From CBDATA01 sp965202845 (lineage in GTDB: Bacteria > Acidobacteriota > Vicinamibacteria > Marinacidobacterales > Marinacidobacteraceae), in NCBI GenBank assembly GCA_965202845.1, contig OZ241856.1, forward strand, positions 2,232,001 through 2,296,000: a stretch of DNA of 64,000 bases, in the 5' to 3' direction. Below, one piece after another: positions 41,560 to 49,772 of this stretch. Made by a program: the position numbers and the translations under genes. Under the pieces are notes generated by a model, which did not search any database, had not been told where the DNA came from, and saw nothing but the letters and a program-made list of their open reading frames with translations. The stretch's first letter is position 1; every line of letters begins with the position of its first letter.

Positions 41560-43479
41560 CTTGACTTCGACAGTTTTGAGCGATAAATCCTTGACGGTCA
41601 ATAGCCGACATTTCTGGCTAGGCACTACAAACGTAGCCCTCTGAAGGTTGCGCCGGCGGGGCTTGGGTCCTCTCAGGCGAGCTGGTACGGCGTGGTTGGC
41701 AGGGGCAGTCTCATCGCGGCATAGATGCTCTCGGCCTCCAGGGACGGCTTCGCGGGGATGGCGTATCGCTCTCCCGTTTTCTCGCAGAGCAACACCGAAC
41801 ACTTGCGGTGCGCCAGCGCATTGCGGATGACTTCGGGAGACATCCGCTCCTTCTGGAGCGCGACCCGATAGGCCAGATGGCGCACGCAGGCGAACGCCAT
41901 GAAGGCGATCGCGATGTGGGCGCGGATCCGTTGTTCGGTCCAGTGCCAGATCGGCCGGACGCGCAGATCGTGCTTGGTGATGCGGAAGCTCTCCTCGACC
42001 CGCCAGAGTCCCCGATAGTGCGACAGCACTTCGGCGGCCCGCGCGTCGCGCAGGTTGGTGATGACGCCGGCCAGTCCGTCCCAGCGCGCCGCCTCGTCGA
42101 TCTTCTTCTGATCCACGACGAGCCGCGCATCCCCCTCAACGGCGATGAAGCGCTTGGCGCCATGCTGGGACAACAGCGCTTTGGGGTTGTCGCTTTGCGA
42201 CAGCTTGTCGAACGCCCGCTGGATCGCCTGGTGGCGATCACGGGCGTCCTTGCGCGCCCGCTTGGCGGACCACGTGACGATCAAGCGTCGCCCCTGGTGA
42301 TCCCATTCGTTCACCAGGCGCTCCGAGGAGTGTTCCAGCGGGACGTAGGAGTCGAGATTCCAAATCTTCCTGCGTAGCGCGCCGGGGAGCTGGCGCAGCC
42401 GGGCGCCCACCACATAGCCGCCGCCCATCGCGTCCAGGGCTTCCAGGTTGGCGGCGCTGAGCATCCCCCGATCCGCTACGCAGACCGCCTGCTGCGCCGG
42501 GTGACGGCGCAGCAAGCCCTCGAACACCGGAACCAGGCTGTGCCCCTCGTAGGCGGCGCCGGGGAACACCTCGTAGCTCACCGGAAGCCCCTCGCGGGTG
42601 ACCATCAGCGCCAGCAGCACCTGCGAGTAGCGGTGCTTGCCGTCCTTGCTGTACCCCTTCTGGCGGAGTTCATCCTCCTCCTCTGTCGCAAAGGCCAGCG
42701 TGGTGCAGTCGAAGAACAACACCGAGACCGGATCGGGCAACACCGAGCGGGTGGCGTCGCCGACCCGGGCGCGAAGCCGTTCGATTGTCCTCGCGTCCAG
42801 CCGATCCATCATCCGGTAGACCTTGTGAAGCGGCAGGCTCACCCCGAAGTCGTTTTCAAGACTCCGCACGCTGCCGCGCTTGCTGTCGGGGTTGGCGATC
42901 CGCGCCATCACCGTGTGGAACAGGGCGTCGTGGTACGCCCGATAGCGGGAGCGCGGCAACAGCGCGTTCAGACCCAGATGCCGGTAGACCTCGCCGTAGA
43001 CCTCATGGATGCCGGTCGTGATCCGTTGGGCTTCCTTCAGTTGCTTGAGATCGACGGGTAGGGTCGCCTTGCCGTCGCCCTCGCGCCCGACGCGGATGAC
43101 CTGCTCGGCGAGCTTTTCGGAGGAGAAGAGGAGAGGCTGGCGTTCGGTCTTGAGCTTGGTCTTGATGAACTCGCCGAGCCGCTTCAGGCGTTCGAGCTCC
43201 TTGTCGTCCTTTGCGATGCCGATGTGTCGGACGATGCGTTGGCGGACCTTGGTTCCGTTGCGTACGCCTTCGACGAGTTGTACGGAGCGCCGGGGGCTGT
43301 TGGGAGTGGACTTGACGCGAACGAACATGGGTGGAGTATAGCACAGAAGTCAAACCAGAAAAATCGCTAGGCACAACACAGCGAGTTGCGAAAAATCCCC
43401 TGTTTCAGAAAAGGTTTGTTTTCAACGGCTTTCCGATCCGACGCCCCGACCGAAATCGTGCTCAACTGTCAAAGTAGGG
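41560..43479 (-). mobile_element. IS1634-type insertion sequence, copy 2 (1920 bp)
   Basis: Ends are CTTGACTTCGACAGTTTT and, read inward, CCCTACTTTGACAGTT, matching copy 1. It is flanked by 898-bp direct repeats instead of a short duplication. IS1634 of Mycoplasma mycoides is known for long, variable-length direct repeats. Confidence 0.92.
41673..43328 (-). CDS. IS1634-family transposase, copy 2
   Basis: 551 aa, one residue shorter than copy 1 because QPPLLF reads QPLLF; also differs by scattered substitutions (for example SYVPLEHSSERLVNEW). The DDE motifs (FFDCTTLAF, VADRGMLS, YRGLWRVEESFRITK) are intact, and the same TATACT -10 ends 6 nt before ATG. Confidence 0.95.
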   Translation of the reverse strand: MFVRVKSTPNSPRRSVQLVEGVRNGTKVRQRIVRHIGIAKDDKELERLKRLGEFIKTKLKTERQPLLFSSEKLAEQVIRVGREGDGKATLPVDLKQLKEAQRITTGIHEVYGEVYRHLGLNALLPRSRYRAYHDALFHTVMARIANPDSKRGSVRSLENDFGVSLPLHKVYRMMDRLDARTIERLRARVGDATRSVLPDPVSVLFFDCTTLAFATEEEDELRQKGYSKDGKHRYSQVLLALMVTREGLPVSYEVFPGAAYEGHSLVPVFEGLLRRHPAQQAVCVADRGMLSAANLEALDAMGGGYVVGARLRQLPGALRRKIWNLDSYVPLEHSSERLVNEWDHQGRRLIVTWSAKRARKDARDRHQAIQRAFDKLSQSDNPKALLSQHGAKRFIAVEGDARLVVDQKKIDEAARWDGLAGVITNLRDARAAEVLSHYRGLWRVEESFRITKHDLRVRPIWHWTEQRIRAHIAIAFMAFACVRHLAYRVALQKERMSPEVIRNALAHRKCSVLLCEKTGERYAIPAKPSLEAESIYAAMRLPLPTTPYQLA

Positions 43480-44212
43480 CGTCGTCGCAGACGCCCGAAA
43501 ACGCCGGGTCATCTTCGTCGGAGAAGGCCGCGCCGCCGACTCCGTCGACCGATTCGCCCGAAGCCTCGAAGCCCACGGCGGAGACCCCGAAGCCGTCGAA
43601 GTCGTCTCCAGCGACATGTCCCCCGCCTACATCAAGGGCGTCGCAGAGCATCTCCCCAACGCCCAAATCACCTTCGACAAATTCCACGTCATCGCCCACG
43701 CGTCCAAGGCCCTCGACCAGACCCGGCGCATCGAGCAGCGCGCCAACCCGCAACTCAAGGGCATGCGCTGGGCGCTCCTCAAGAGCCCCGAACGACTCGG
43801 CGCCGAACAACGCGCCCAACTCAACGCCCTCATCGCGCAGGCCCCCGGCAAGCGCACCGCCCGAGCCTGGATGTACCGCGAACAACTCCGGAACATCCTC
43901 AACCGCAAGCAGGTCAACGTCGTCCGAGCCATGCTCCGGCAGTGGTGCGCCAACGTGAACCGCTCCAAGGTAGAACCCATGAAAGCCGTCGCGCGGATGA
44001 TCCGCAAACATCTCGAGGGCATCGTCGCGTGGGCCCGAACCCGCCAGACCAACGGCTTCATCGAGGCGCTCAACGGCCTGTTTCAGGCGGCCAAGCGGAA
44101 AGCCAGAGGCTACGGAACCTTCCAGACCATCCGCACCGTGTTCTTCCTCATCGCCGGAAAACTGGACTTCTCCAAGCTCAACCCTCATGTCGCGTACCCA
44201 CTCGGTATTTGA
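43480..44212 (+). pseudogene. 3' fragment of ISL3 transposase (copy F)
   Basis: Encodes the C-terminal part from VVADARKRRV to AYPLGI, without the first catalytic Asp, and lies within the right 898-bp repeat. An in-frame ATG (43616) could give a 198-aa fragment, which would lack the first and second catalytic Asp. Confidence 0.92.
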
Positions 44213-44377
44213 AAGAGCCAATTTTCTCGTAGACATTATCGGGATCGGTGACTCTTCTTAAATCCTTCGGGATTCTCTGCCACTGAATCGCAGGATCGTA
44301 GAGGGCGGTGTCCTTGAGGCTGACCGGGAGCGGCTTCCTGCTCCCCTTCACCGAATCCGGCCCCTTGACGCTGTATT
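43480..44377 (+). repeat. 898-bp direct repeat, right copy
   Basis: Begins at the right end of IS1634-type copy 2 and repeats the 3' part of ISL3-E plus 158 bp of the lipoprotein gene. The two differences from the left copy (GTC for GCC in the codon before SSDM, and GTA for GTC before GAACCC) both match ISL3 copy A. Confidence 0.92.
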
Positions 44378-45192
44378 GACGCCCCTCTCCGGAGAACACG
44401 TGCTTCACCGCCATCCCCACTTGGGAACTCGACAACCAGCCAACATCGATCCCGTTGTCGTCAAGCCAATCGCCTTGAGTTGCGGCAACCACTCCCAGGT
44501 GGGTATATGTTTGTCCGCTGGTGTTCACATCGTTGTCGATCATCCCGACCTGAAGCTCCAGGTCCGGATCCCAGGCGGCGCAGACCGCCGAGTCGGCGGC
44601 CGAGATTTCCGGCGCCTTCGGCTTCTCCATCGACGCCTCCGAACACGCGAACGGCCCGCAAGTGATGTGCATCACCTCGCTCGCCGGAACCGTCTCCTGA
44701 CCGGCGCCGACACGCACCCGGGTCGCCCGGAAGGTCACGCCCATGCCGACTACCTCCGACTGCATCGCCTTCCAGTCGACGTTCTGGAACGGCATGTTGT
44801 CCATGCCGCCGGTGACCCCGACCCCGTTCGGCGCCGGGTCCATCCACATCGGGACGAGGATCGCGTCGTGCGAGCTCTTCACCACCATCTTCCCGTTCAC
44901 CGAGGCCATCGCCTTCTTCTCGTCGGTCAGGGCGTCCGGGCACAGGGCGTACCCCATGCAGTCCTTGTCCATGTCCGCCATCGGGGGCGTCATGGATATG
45001 ACAAACGGCTCCGGCTCGGGTTCCGGCTCCGGGGCTGGAGCGGGTTCGGGGGCCGGCTCAGGCGCGGGGGCCGGAGCCGGTGCGGGCGCAGGGGCGGGAG
45101 CCGGCGCGGGCGCAGGAGTCTCCTCCTCGTCGCCACACCCGGCGAGCGTCGGCGCGCAAAGCAGCGCGACCGGAATCAGCCACCAGTAATTT

Positions 45193-45225
<33 letters not shown>

Positions 45226-45289
45226 AAGGGATTTCATGTTTGTCTGCCTCAAAGGAGAGCCGAGCAAGTCGGGAAATGTGGTGCGCACG

Positions 45290-45673
45290 CTATCCGTCCG
45301 TTCCGGTTCGGGGTTGGTCCGGGCGACCCAACGGCGGAGCCACGCGCACCCGAAGATAGGTCTCCAGCGTCGCTTTGATCTCGATCATGGCGTTCTCCAA
45401 CAAGCGCATCCGATGGGTCAGGGCGCCGATCTGCTCGCGGATGTCCTCATTCTCCTTGTGGAGGGCCTCGAACTTTTCGCTGAATTCCGTGCGGAGACCC
45501 TCAATCTTTTCGCCGAGTTCCGTGCGGAGGGCTTCGTTTTTCTTGTCAATCTCCGCCCGGAGTTCCGCCCGGAAGTCCCTGATCTCCGCACGGATCAAGG
45601 CGCCCTGGCGAAGAATCAACCCGACCATCGCAGCAAGCGCGCCGAAGATCGCAAACAGCTCCTGCCCGGACAT
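45290..45673 (-). CDS. Coiled-coil protein with N-terminal membrane anchor (127 aa)
   Basis: Residues 5-22 (ELFAIFGALAAMVGLILR) form one hydrophobic helix. Residues 25-110 are a continuous heptad-rich coiled coil (EIRDFRAELRAEIDKKNEAL, EKIEGLRTEFSEKFEAL, MRLLENAMIEIKATLE). Topology is the reverse of the DUF1640-like proteins at 1-3.5 kb, but the LRTEL/LRAEI blocks are similar. A -10 TAGGAT preceded by TGTGG (45685-45680) ends 6 nt before ATG, suggesting a leaderless mRNA. Its stop lies 52 nt upstream of the lipoprotein start. Function unknown. Confidence 0.75.
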   Translation of the reverse strand: MSGQELFAIFGALAAMVGLILRQGALIRAEIRDFRAELRAEIDKKNEALRTELGEKIEGLRTEFSEKFEALHKENEDIREQIGALTHRMRLLENAMIEIKATLETYLRVRVAPPLGRPDQPRTGTDG

Positions 45674-45748
45674 GAGCGCATCCTACCACAGACGGAGGGT
45701 GGACGGGCCGTGCGTCGCTGCGAGAATAACGGCGCGCCACGCTTCCGC

Positions 45749-46957
45749 ATGACCTCCTCCCGCTTTCCCGATCCGACGCGCCTTTCGGATCTCCCGCTCT
45801 CCGGGAGGAGGCTGCTGCTGCGCGCCGACCTGAACGTCCCGCTGGAAGGCGGCCAGATCGCCGACGACAGCCGCATCCGGGCGGCGGAAGCGGGCGTCCG
45901 CATGGCGCTCGAAGCCGGCGCCTCGGTCGCGCTGGCCTCCCACCTGGGGCGCCCGAAGGGGGGAGCGACGGACCCGGCGGCGCTCGGGCTGGCGCCGGTG
46001 GCGGCGCGCCTCTCCGAACTCCTCGAAATCCCGCTGCCCCTGGCGCCGGACGTCGCGGGACCCGGTTCCCGGGAACTCGCGGCGGCGCTGCGTCCCGGCG
46101 AGGCGCTCCTGCTGGAGAACCTCCGTTTCGATCCGGGCGAGGCGCGCAACGACCCGGACTTCGCGCGCCGTCTCGCGTCCCTCGCCGACGAGTACGCGAA
46201 CGACGCCTTCGGCGCGGCGCACCGGGCGCACGCCTCGGTGGACGCCTGTCCCAAACTCTTCGCCCGCCCGGCCGCCGGCCCGCTTCTGCTTCGGGAGATC
46301 GAAACGCTCGGCACGCTGCTGGACGACCCGCCCCGCCCGTTCGTGGCCATCCTGGGCGGCGCCAAGATCTCCGACAAGCTCCCGGCGCTGGACGCGCTGC
46401 TCGCCCGCGCCGACCGGGTGCTGGTCGGAGGCGCGATGCAGTACACCTTCTTCGCCGCGCAGGGACTTCCGGTCGGAAACTCCCTGCTGGAGCCGGAGCA
46501 GATTCCCTGGGCGCGGCAGCTGCTCGCCTCCGCCGGCGACCGGCTGGAGCTTCCGAAAGACCAGATAACGGCGACCGACCCCGGCGCGAAGGACGCCGGG
46601 GAGCTGGCGGTGGGGCGGGACGCGCCTCCCCCCTGGATGGGCCTCGACATCGGGAATGCGACCCTTGCCGCCTGGAGCGAAATGATCAAGGACGCCCGGA
46701 CGGTGGTCTGGAACGGCCCGCTCGGCCTCTTCGAGAACCCCCGCTTCGCCCGGGGCACCATCCGCATCGCGGAAGCGGTGGCGGCGGCCGCCGACCGGGG
46801 CGCCCTCACCGTGGTCGGCGGCGGCGATTCGCTCGCCGCGGTCCGCGCCGCCGGCGTCCAGGACCGCATCGGCCATCTTTCGACCGGAGGCGGCGCGACC
46901 CTCGCCTTCCTCGCCGGGGACCGGTTGCCGGGAGTGGAGGCTCTCGCCCATGCCTGA
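45749..46957 (+). CDS. pgk: Phosphoglycerate kinase
   Basis: 402 aa from ATG 45749. LLLRADLNVPLEGG (substrate-binding Arg/Asp/Asn), SHLGRPKGG, LLLENLRFDPGEARND, ILGGAKISDKL and WNGPLGLFENPRF with TVVGGGDSLAAV are diagnostic. Cytoplasmic glycolysis/gluconeogenesis. It overlaps tpiA by 8 nt and begins a pgk-tpiA-secG operon. Confidence 0.97.
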   Translation: MTSSRFPDPTRLSDLPLSGRRLLLRADLNVPLEGGQIADDSRIRAAEAGVRMALEAGASVALASHLGRPKGGATDPAALGLAPVAARLSELLEIPLPLAPDVAGPGSRELAAALRPGEALLLENLRFDPGEARNDPDFARRLASLADEYANDAFGAAHRAHASVDACPKLFARPAAGPLLLREIETLGTLLDDPPRPFVAILGGAKISDKLPALDALLARADRVLVGGAMQYTFFAAQGLPVGNSLLEPEQIPWARQLLASAGDRLELPKDQITATDPGAKDAGELAVGRDAPPPWMGLDIGNATLAAWSEMIKDARTVVWNGPLGLFENPRFARGTIRIAEAVAAAADRGALTVVGGGDSLAAVRAAGVQDRIGHLSTGGGATLAFLAGDRLPGVEALAHA

Positions 46958-47726
46958 AACACGCCGCCGCCGCCCGCTGGCGATCGGGAACTGGAAGATG
47001 CACCGCGCGCCGGAGGAGGCGCGCCGGCTCGCCGGAGAGATAGCCGACGGATTCGACGACTCCGGGGGCGGAGCGGTGGATGCGGGGATCGCCCCTCCCT
47101 TCGTCGCCATTCCGGCGGCGGCCCAAGCGGTCGGCGGCGGCCCGATCCGGGTCGGGGCGCAGGATGTCCACTTCGAGCCCGAGGGCGCCTTCACCGGCGC
47201 GGTTTCGGCCCCGATGCTGGCCGCCGCCGGCTGTTCGTTCGTTCTCGTCGGCCATTCCGAACGGCGGCGGCTGTTCGGCGAGACCGATGAAGACGTGGGG
47301 CGGAAGACCCGCGCCGCGCTGGCCGCCGGCCTCGCCCCGGTGGTGTGCGTGGGCGAGACCCTGACCGAGCGCGACCAGGGGGCGGCCGAAGCGGTGACGG
47401 CGCGCCAGCTGGAGGCGGCGCTCCGGGGGCTTGGGGAATCGTGCCGGAAGGTCGCGGTCGCCTACGAACCGGTATGGGCGATCGGGAGCGGGCGGACCGC
47501 CACCCCGGAAATCGCCCAGGCGATGCACGCCGCGATCCGGTCCCGGCTCGCCGGAATCGCCGGGGCCGCGGCCGCCGACGCCATGCGCATCCTTTACGGA
47601 GGCTCGGTGAAGGGCGATAATGCGCGGGAGATGACCGGGGGCGCCGACGTGGACGGCGTCCTGGTCGGGGGCGCCAGCCTCCACGCCGATTCCTTCCTCG
47701 CGATCGTCGCCGGAATACACCCATGA
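46950..47726 (+). CDS. tpiA: Triosephosphate isomerase
   Basis: 258 aa. GNWKMHRAPEEA (catalytic Lys), FVLVGHSERRRLFGET (catalytic His), VAYEPVWAIGSGRT (catalytic Glu) and ILYGGSVKGDNA complete the signature. It overlaps pgk upstream and secG downstream (ATGA). Confidence 0.97.
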   Translation: MPETRRRRPLAIGNWKMHRAPEEARRLAGEIADGFDDSGGGAVDAGIAPPFVAIPAAAQAVGGGPIRVGAQDVHFEPEGAFTGAVSAPMLAAAGCSFVLVGHSERRRLFGETDEDVGRKTRAALAAGLAPVVCVGETLTERDQGAAEAVTARQLEAALRGLGESCRKVAVAYEPVWAIGSGRTATPEIAQAMHAAIRSRLAGIAGAAAADAMRILYGGSVKGDNAREMTGGADVDGVLVGGASLHADSFLAIVAGIHP

Positions 47727-48076
47727 CAATTTTTGTGACCATCCTGCATGTGCTCATCTGCCTGTTTCTCGTGCTGGTGGTCCTGACCCAGCAGGGCAAG
47801 GGACAGGACCTCGCCAGCGCCTTCGGCGGCGCCGGCACCCAGGCCGCCTTCGGGGCCCGGGGAACCGCGACCCTGCTGACCAGGATCACGACCGTGACCG
47901 CCGCGCTGTTCATGGTCACCTCGCTGACGCTCGGCTACCTGAGTCCCGGAACCTCGGAGATCACGGTGCTGGGCGACGACCCGGCGAGCGCGCCCGTCGA
48001 ACAACCGGCGCCGGAGGAAACCGAGCCGGAACCGGAGACGGAAGAGGAGGAGGAACCCTCCGAACCCGGCAGTTGA
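47723..48076 (+). CDS. secG: Preprotein translocase subunit SecG
   Basis: 117 aa, two hydrophobic helices (TIFVTILHVLICLFLVLVVL and RITTVTAALFMVTSLTLGYL) separated by TQQGKGQDLASAFGGAGTQ, the conserved SecG loop, plus an acidic Pro/Glu-rich tail. It is part of the SecYEG channel. The pgk-tpiA-secG order, with tRNA-Leu after it, is widespread in bacteria. Confidence 0.95.
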   Translation: MTIFVTILHVLICLFLVLVVLTQQGKGQDLASAFGGAGTQAAFGARGTATLLTRITTVTAALFMVTSLTLGYLSPGTSEITVLGDDPASAPVEQPAPEETEPEPETEEEEEPSEPGS

Positions 48077-48101
48077 AGTAGAATCCCCGGTTCCCGCCGC
48101 T

Positions 48102-48189
48102 GCCGAAGTGGTGGAATCAGGTAGACACGTGCGCTTGAGGGGCGTATGGGCTTTCGCCCGTGGGGGTTCGAGTCCCCCCTTCGGCACCA
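48102..48189 (+). tRNA. tRNA-Leu (GAG)
   Basis: Acceptor GCCGAAG/CTTCGGC, type II structure with a long variable arm (TGGGCTTTCGCCCG), anticodon stem TGCGC/GCGTA with loop TTGAGGG (anticodon GAG), T-arm GGGGGTTCGAGTCCCCC, discriminator A and encoded CCA. Confidence 0.95.
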
Positions 48190-48821
48190 GGCGGGCCGGC
48201 GTTTCCGCCGCGGGCGACCGCGTAGCGAACGTGGTGGAAGACGCCCTCCTCGTCCTCCACCCGTTCCAGCCGGATCCCGTCGAATCCGAGTTCCCGGAGC
48301 CAGCCCTCCACCTCCGGGCTCCCGGCGTGCGTCGGCGCGGCGGTCGCCGCCTCCCGGTGGAATCGGGTGTGCTGATGCCCCTCCGCGAAATCCTCGTCCG
48401 CCAGCATCACCCGACCTCCCGGCGCCAGCGCCCGGCGAACTTCGGCGAGCCCGGCCCTGGGGTCTTCCCAGTGGTGGAACGCCTTGATCGAAACGACCAG
48501 GCGGGCCCAGCCATCGGGAACCGGAAGCGCCTCGGCGGCGGCCCGATGGACCCGGACCGGGAGGAAGAGCGTGCGCATCCAGGTTGCGAGACAGCACGGC
48601 CACGCCGGGTCCACCGCCCGCACCCGGACGCCGGGAGCGCTCCGGGCGATGAGCGCCGCCGACTCCCCCGGGCCGCAACCGATGTCCACCACCCGGTCCC
48701 CCGCCCGGACGCCGGCGCACGCCACCAGCTTGCGGTTCCAGAGGCCGTGGAACCGGCGGAGCACGTAGCCGATCGCCGCGGTCGCGCGGCGCTTCTTCCA
48801 CCAGGGCCGATGCGGGGCCAT
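48117..48821 (-). CDS. SAM-dependent methyltransferase (Methyltransf_11 type)
   Basis: 234 aa from ATG 48821. DRVVDIGCGPGESAAL is motif I (SAM binding), VRAVDPAW follows as motif II, SIKAFHHWEDPRAGLAEV and LAPGGRVMLADE are the later core motifs. Substrate unknown. Its last roughly 24 codons run antisense through tRNA-Leu and produce the well-known artefact-like tail GGTRTPTGES; no earlier in-frame stop exists, so the natural end is either inside the tRNA or the gene was truncated there. Confidence 0.85.
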   Translation of the reverse strand: MAPHRPWWKKRRATAAIGYVLRRFHGLWNRKLVACAGVRAGDRVVDIGCGPGESAALIARSAPGVRVRAVDPAWPCCLATWMRTLFLPVRVHRAAAEALPVPDGWARLVVSIKAFHHWEDPRAGLAEVRRALAPGGRVMLADEDFAEGHQHTRFHREAATAAPTHAGSPEVEGWLRELGFDGIRLERVEDEEGVFHHVRYAVARGGNAGPPGAEGGTRTPTGESPYAPQAHVST

Positions 48822-48874
48822 CGCGAGCACCCTACCAGCGTCCCGGTCCGGTGTATCTTCGGGGGGAACACGCC

Positions 48875-49765
48875 ATGACCGGACTCGTCTATCGGGAAGC
48901 CTTCCTCCGCCACCAGATCCGCCCCGGGCATCCGGAGTCGCCGCTGCGCCTGATCCGGATGATCGAGGCGTTCCGGGCCGCCGGCCTGCTGGAGGCGGCG
49001 GTTCCGGTCGAGAATTGGCCGGACGCCCAGCCCTTCCTGCGGGGCCGGCACCAGGCCGCCCACGTGGACCGCATCCGGCGCATCCCGCAAACCGGCGCAA
49101 TCGCCGAGCTCGCGGTGGCGGGAGCGCTCGCCGCGGTGCGCGACGTGTCGGCGGGAACGCTCCGCAACGCCTTTTGCGCCATCCGCCCTCCGGGGCACCA
49201 CGCGAATGACACCGGCGCCGAGGAGGGGTTCTGCTACTACTCGAACGCCGCCATCGCCGCCGACTACGCGCGGCGGGAGTGTGGTCACGACCGGGTGCTG
49301 ATCGTGGACTGGGATTACCACCACGGGAACGCCACCCAAAACGCCTTCTACCGGGATCCCGCAGTGCTCTTCTTCTCGACCCACAACTGGCACGACTATC
49401 CGGGAACCGGCGATCCGGGACTCACCGGGGGCGGCGAGGGCGCCGGAACCAATTGCAACGTCCACCTGGGGCCGGGCGCCGCCGACCGGGACATGCTCGC
49501 CGCCTGGGACCGGACCCTGCTGCCGGCGGTGGAGCGCTTCCGCCCCGACTTCGTGATCGTCTCGGCCGGATTCGACAGCCGGAAGGACGACCTGCTCGGC
49601 TCCTTCGAGGTGACCGACGACGCCTTCCGGCGGATGACCCGCACGCTGATGGACGTGGCCGACCACTACTGCGGGGGGCGCCTCGTTTCCCTGCTGGAGG
49701 GCGGCTACAACGTCGACGGTTCGGCGCGCGCCGCCGCAGCGCACCTGGCCGCCCTGGCCGACTGA
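48875..49765 (+). CDS. Histone-deacetylase-family (acetoin utilisation/acetylpolyamine) amidohydrolase
   Basis: 296 aa from ATG 48875 with GGGGGG 8 nt upstream. RPPGHHANDTGAEEGFCYY has the catalytic His-His and VLIVDWDYHHGNATQNAF the zinc-ligand Asp and His; SAGFDSRKDDLLGS provides the second zinc Asp, and LLEGGYNVD the terminal Gly-Gly-Tyr. Bacterial members deacetylate acetylpolyamines or small acyl-amides. A second gene starts 7 nt downstream. Confidence 0.94.
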   Translation: MTGLVYREAFLRHQIRPGHPESPLRLIRMIEAFRAAGLLEAAVPVENWPDAQPFLRGRHQAAHVDRIRRIPQTGAIAELAVAGALAAVRDVSAGTLRNAFCAIRPPGHHANDTGAEEGFCYYSNAAIAADYARRECGHDRVLIVDWDYHHGNATQNAFYRDPAVLFFSTHNWHDYPGTGDPGLTGGGEGAGTNCNVHLGPGAADRDMLAAWDRTLLPAVERFRPDFVIVSAGFDSRKDDLLGSFEVTDDAFRRMTRTLMDVADHYCGGRLVSLLEGGYNVDGSARAAAAHLAALAD

Positions 49766-49772
49766 CCCGCCC

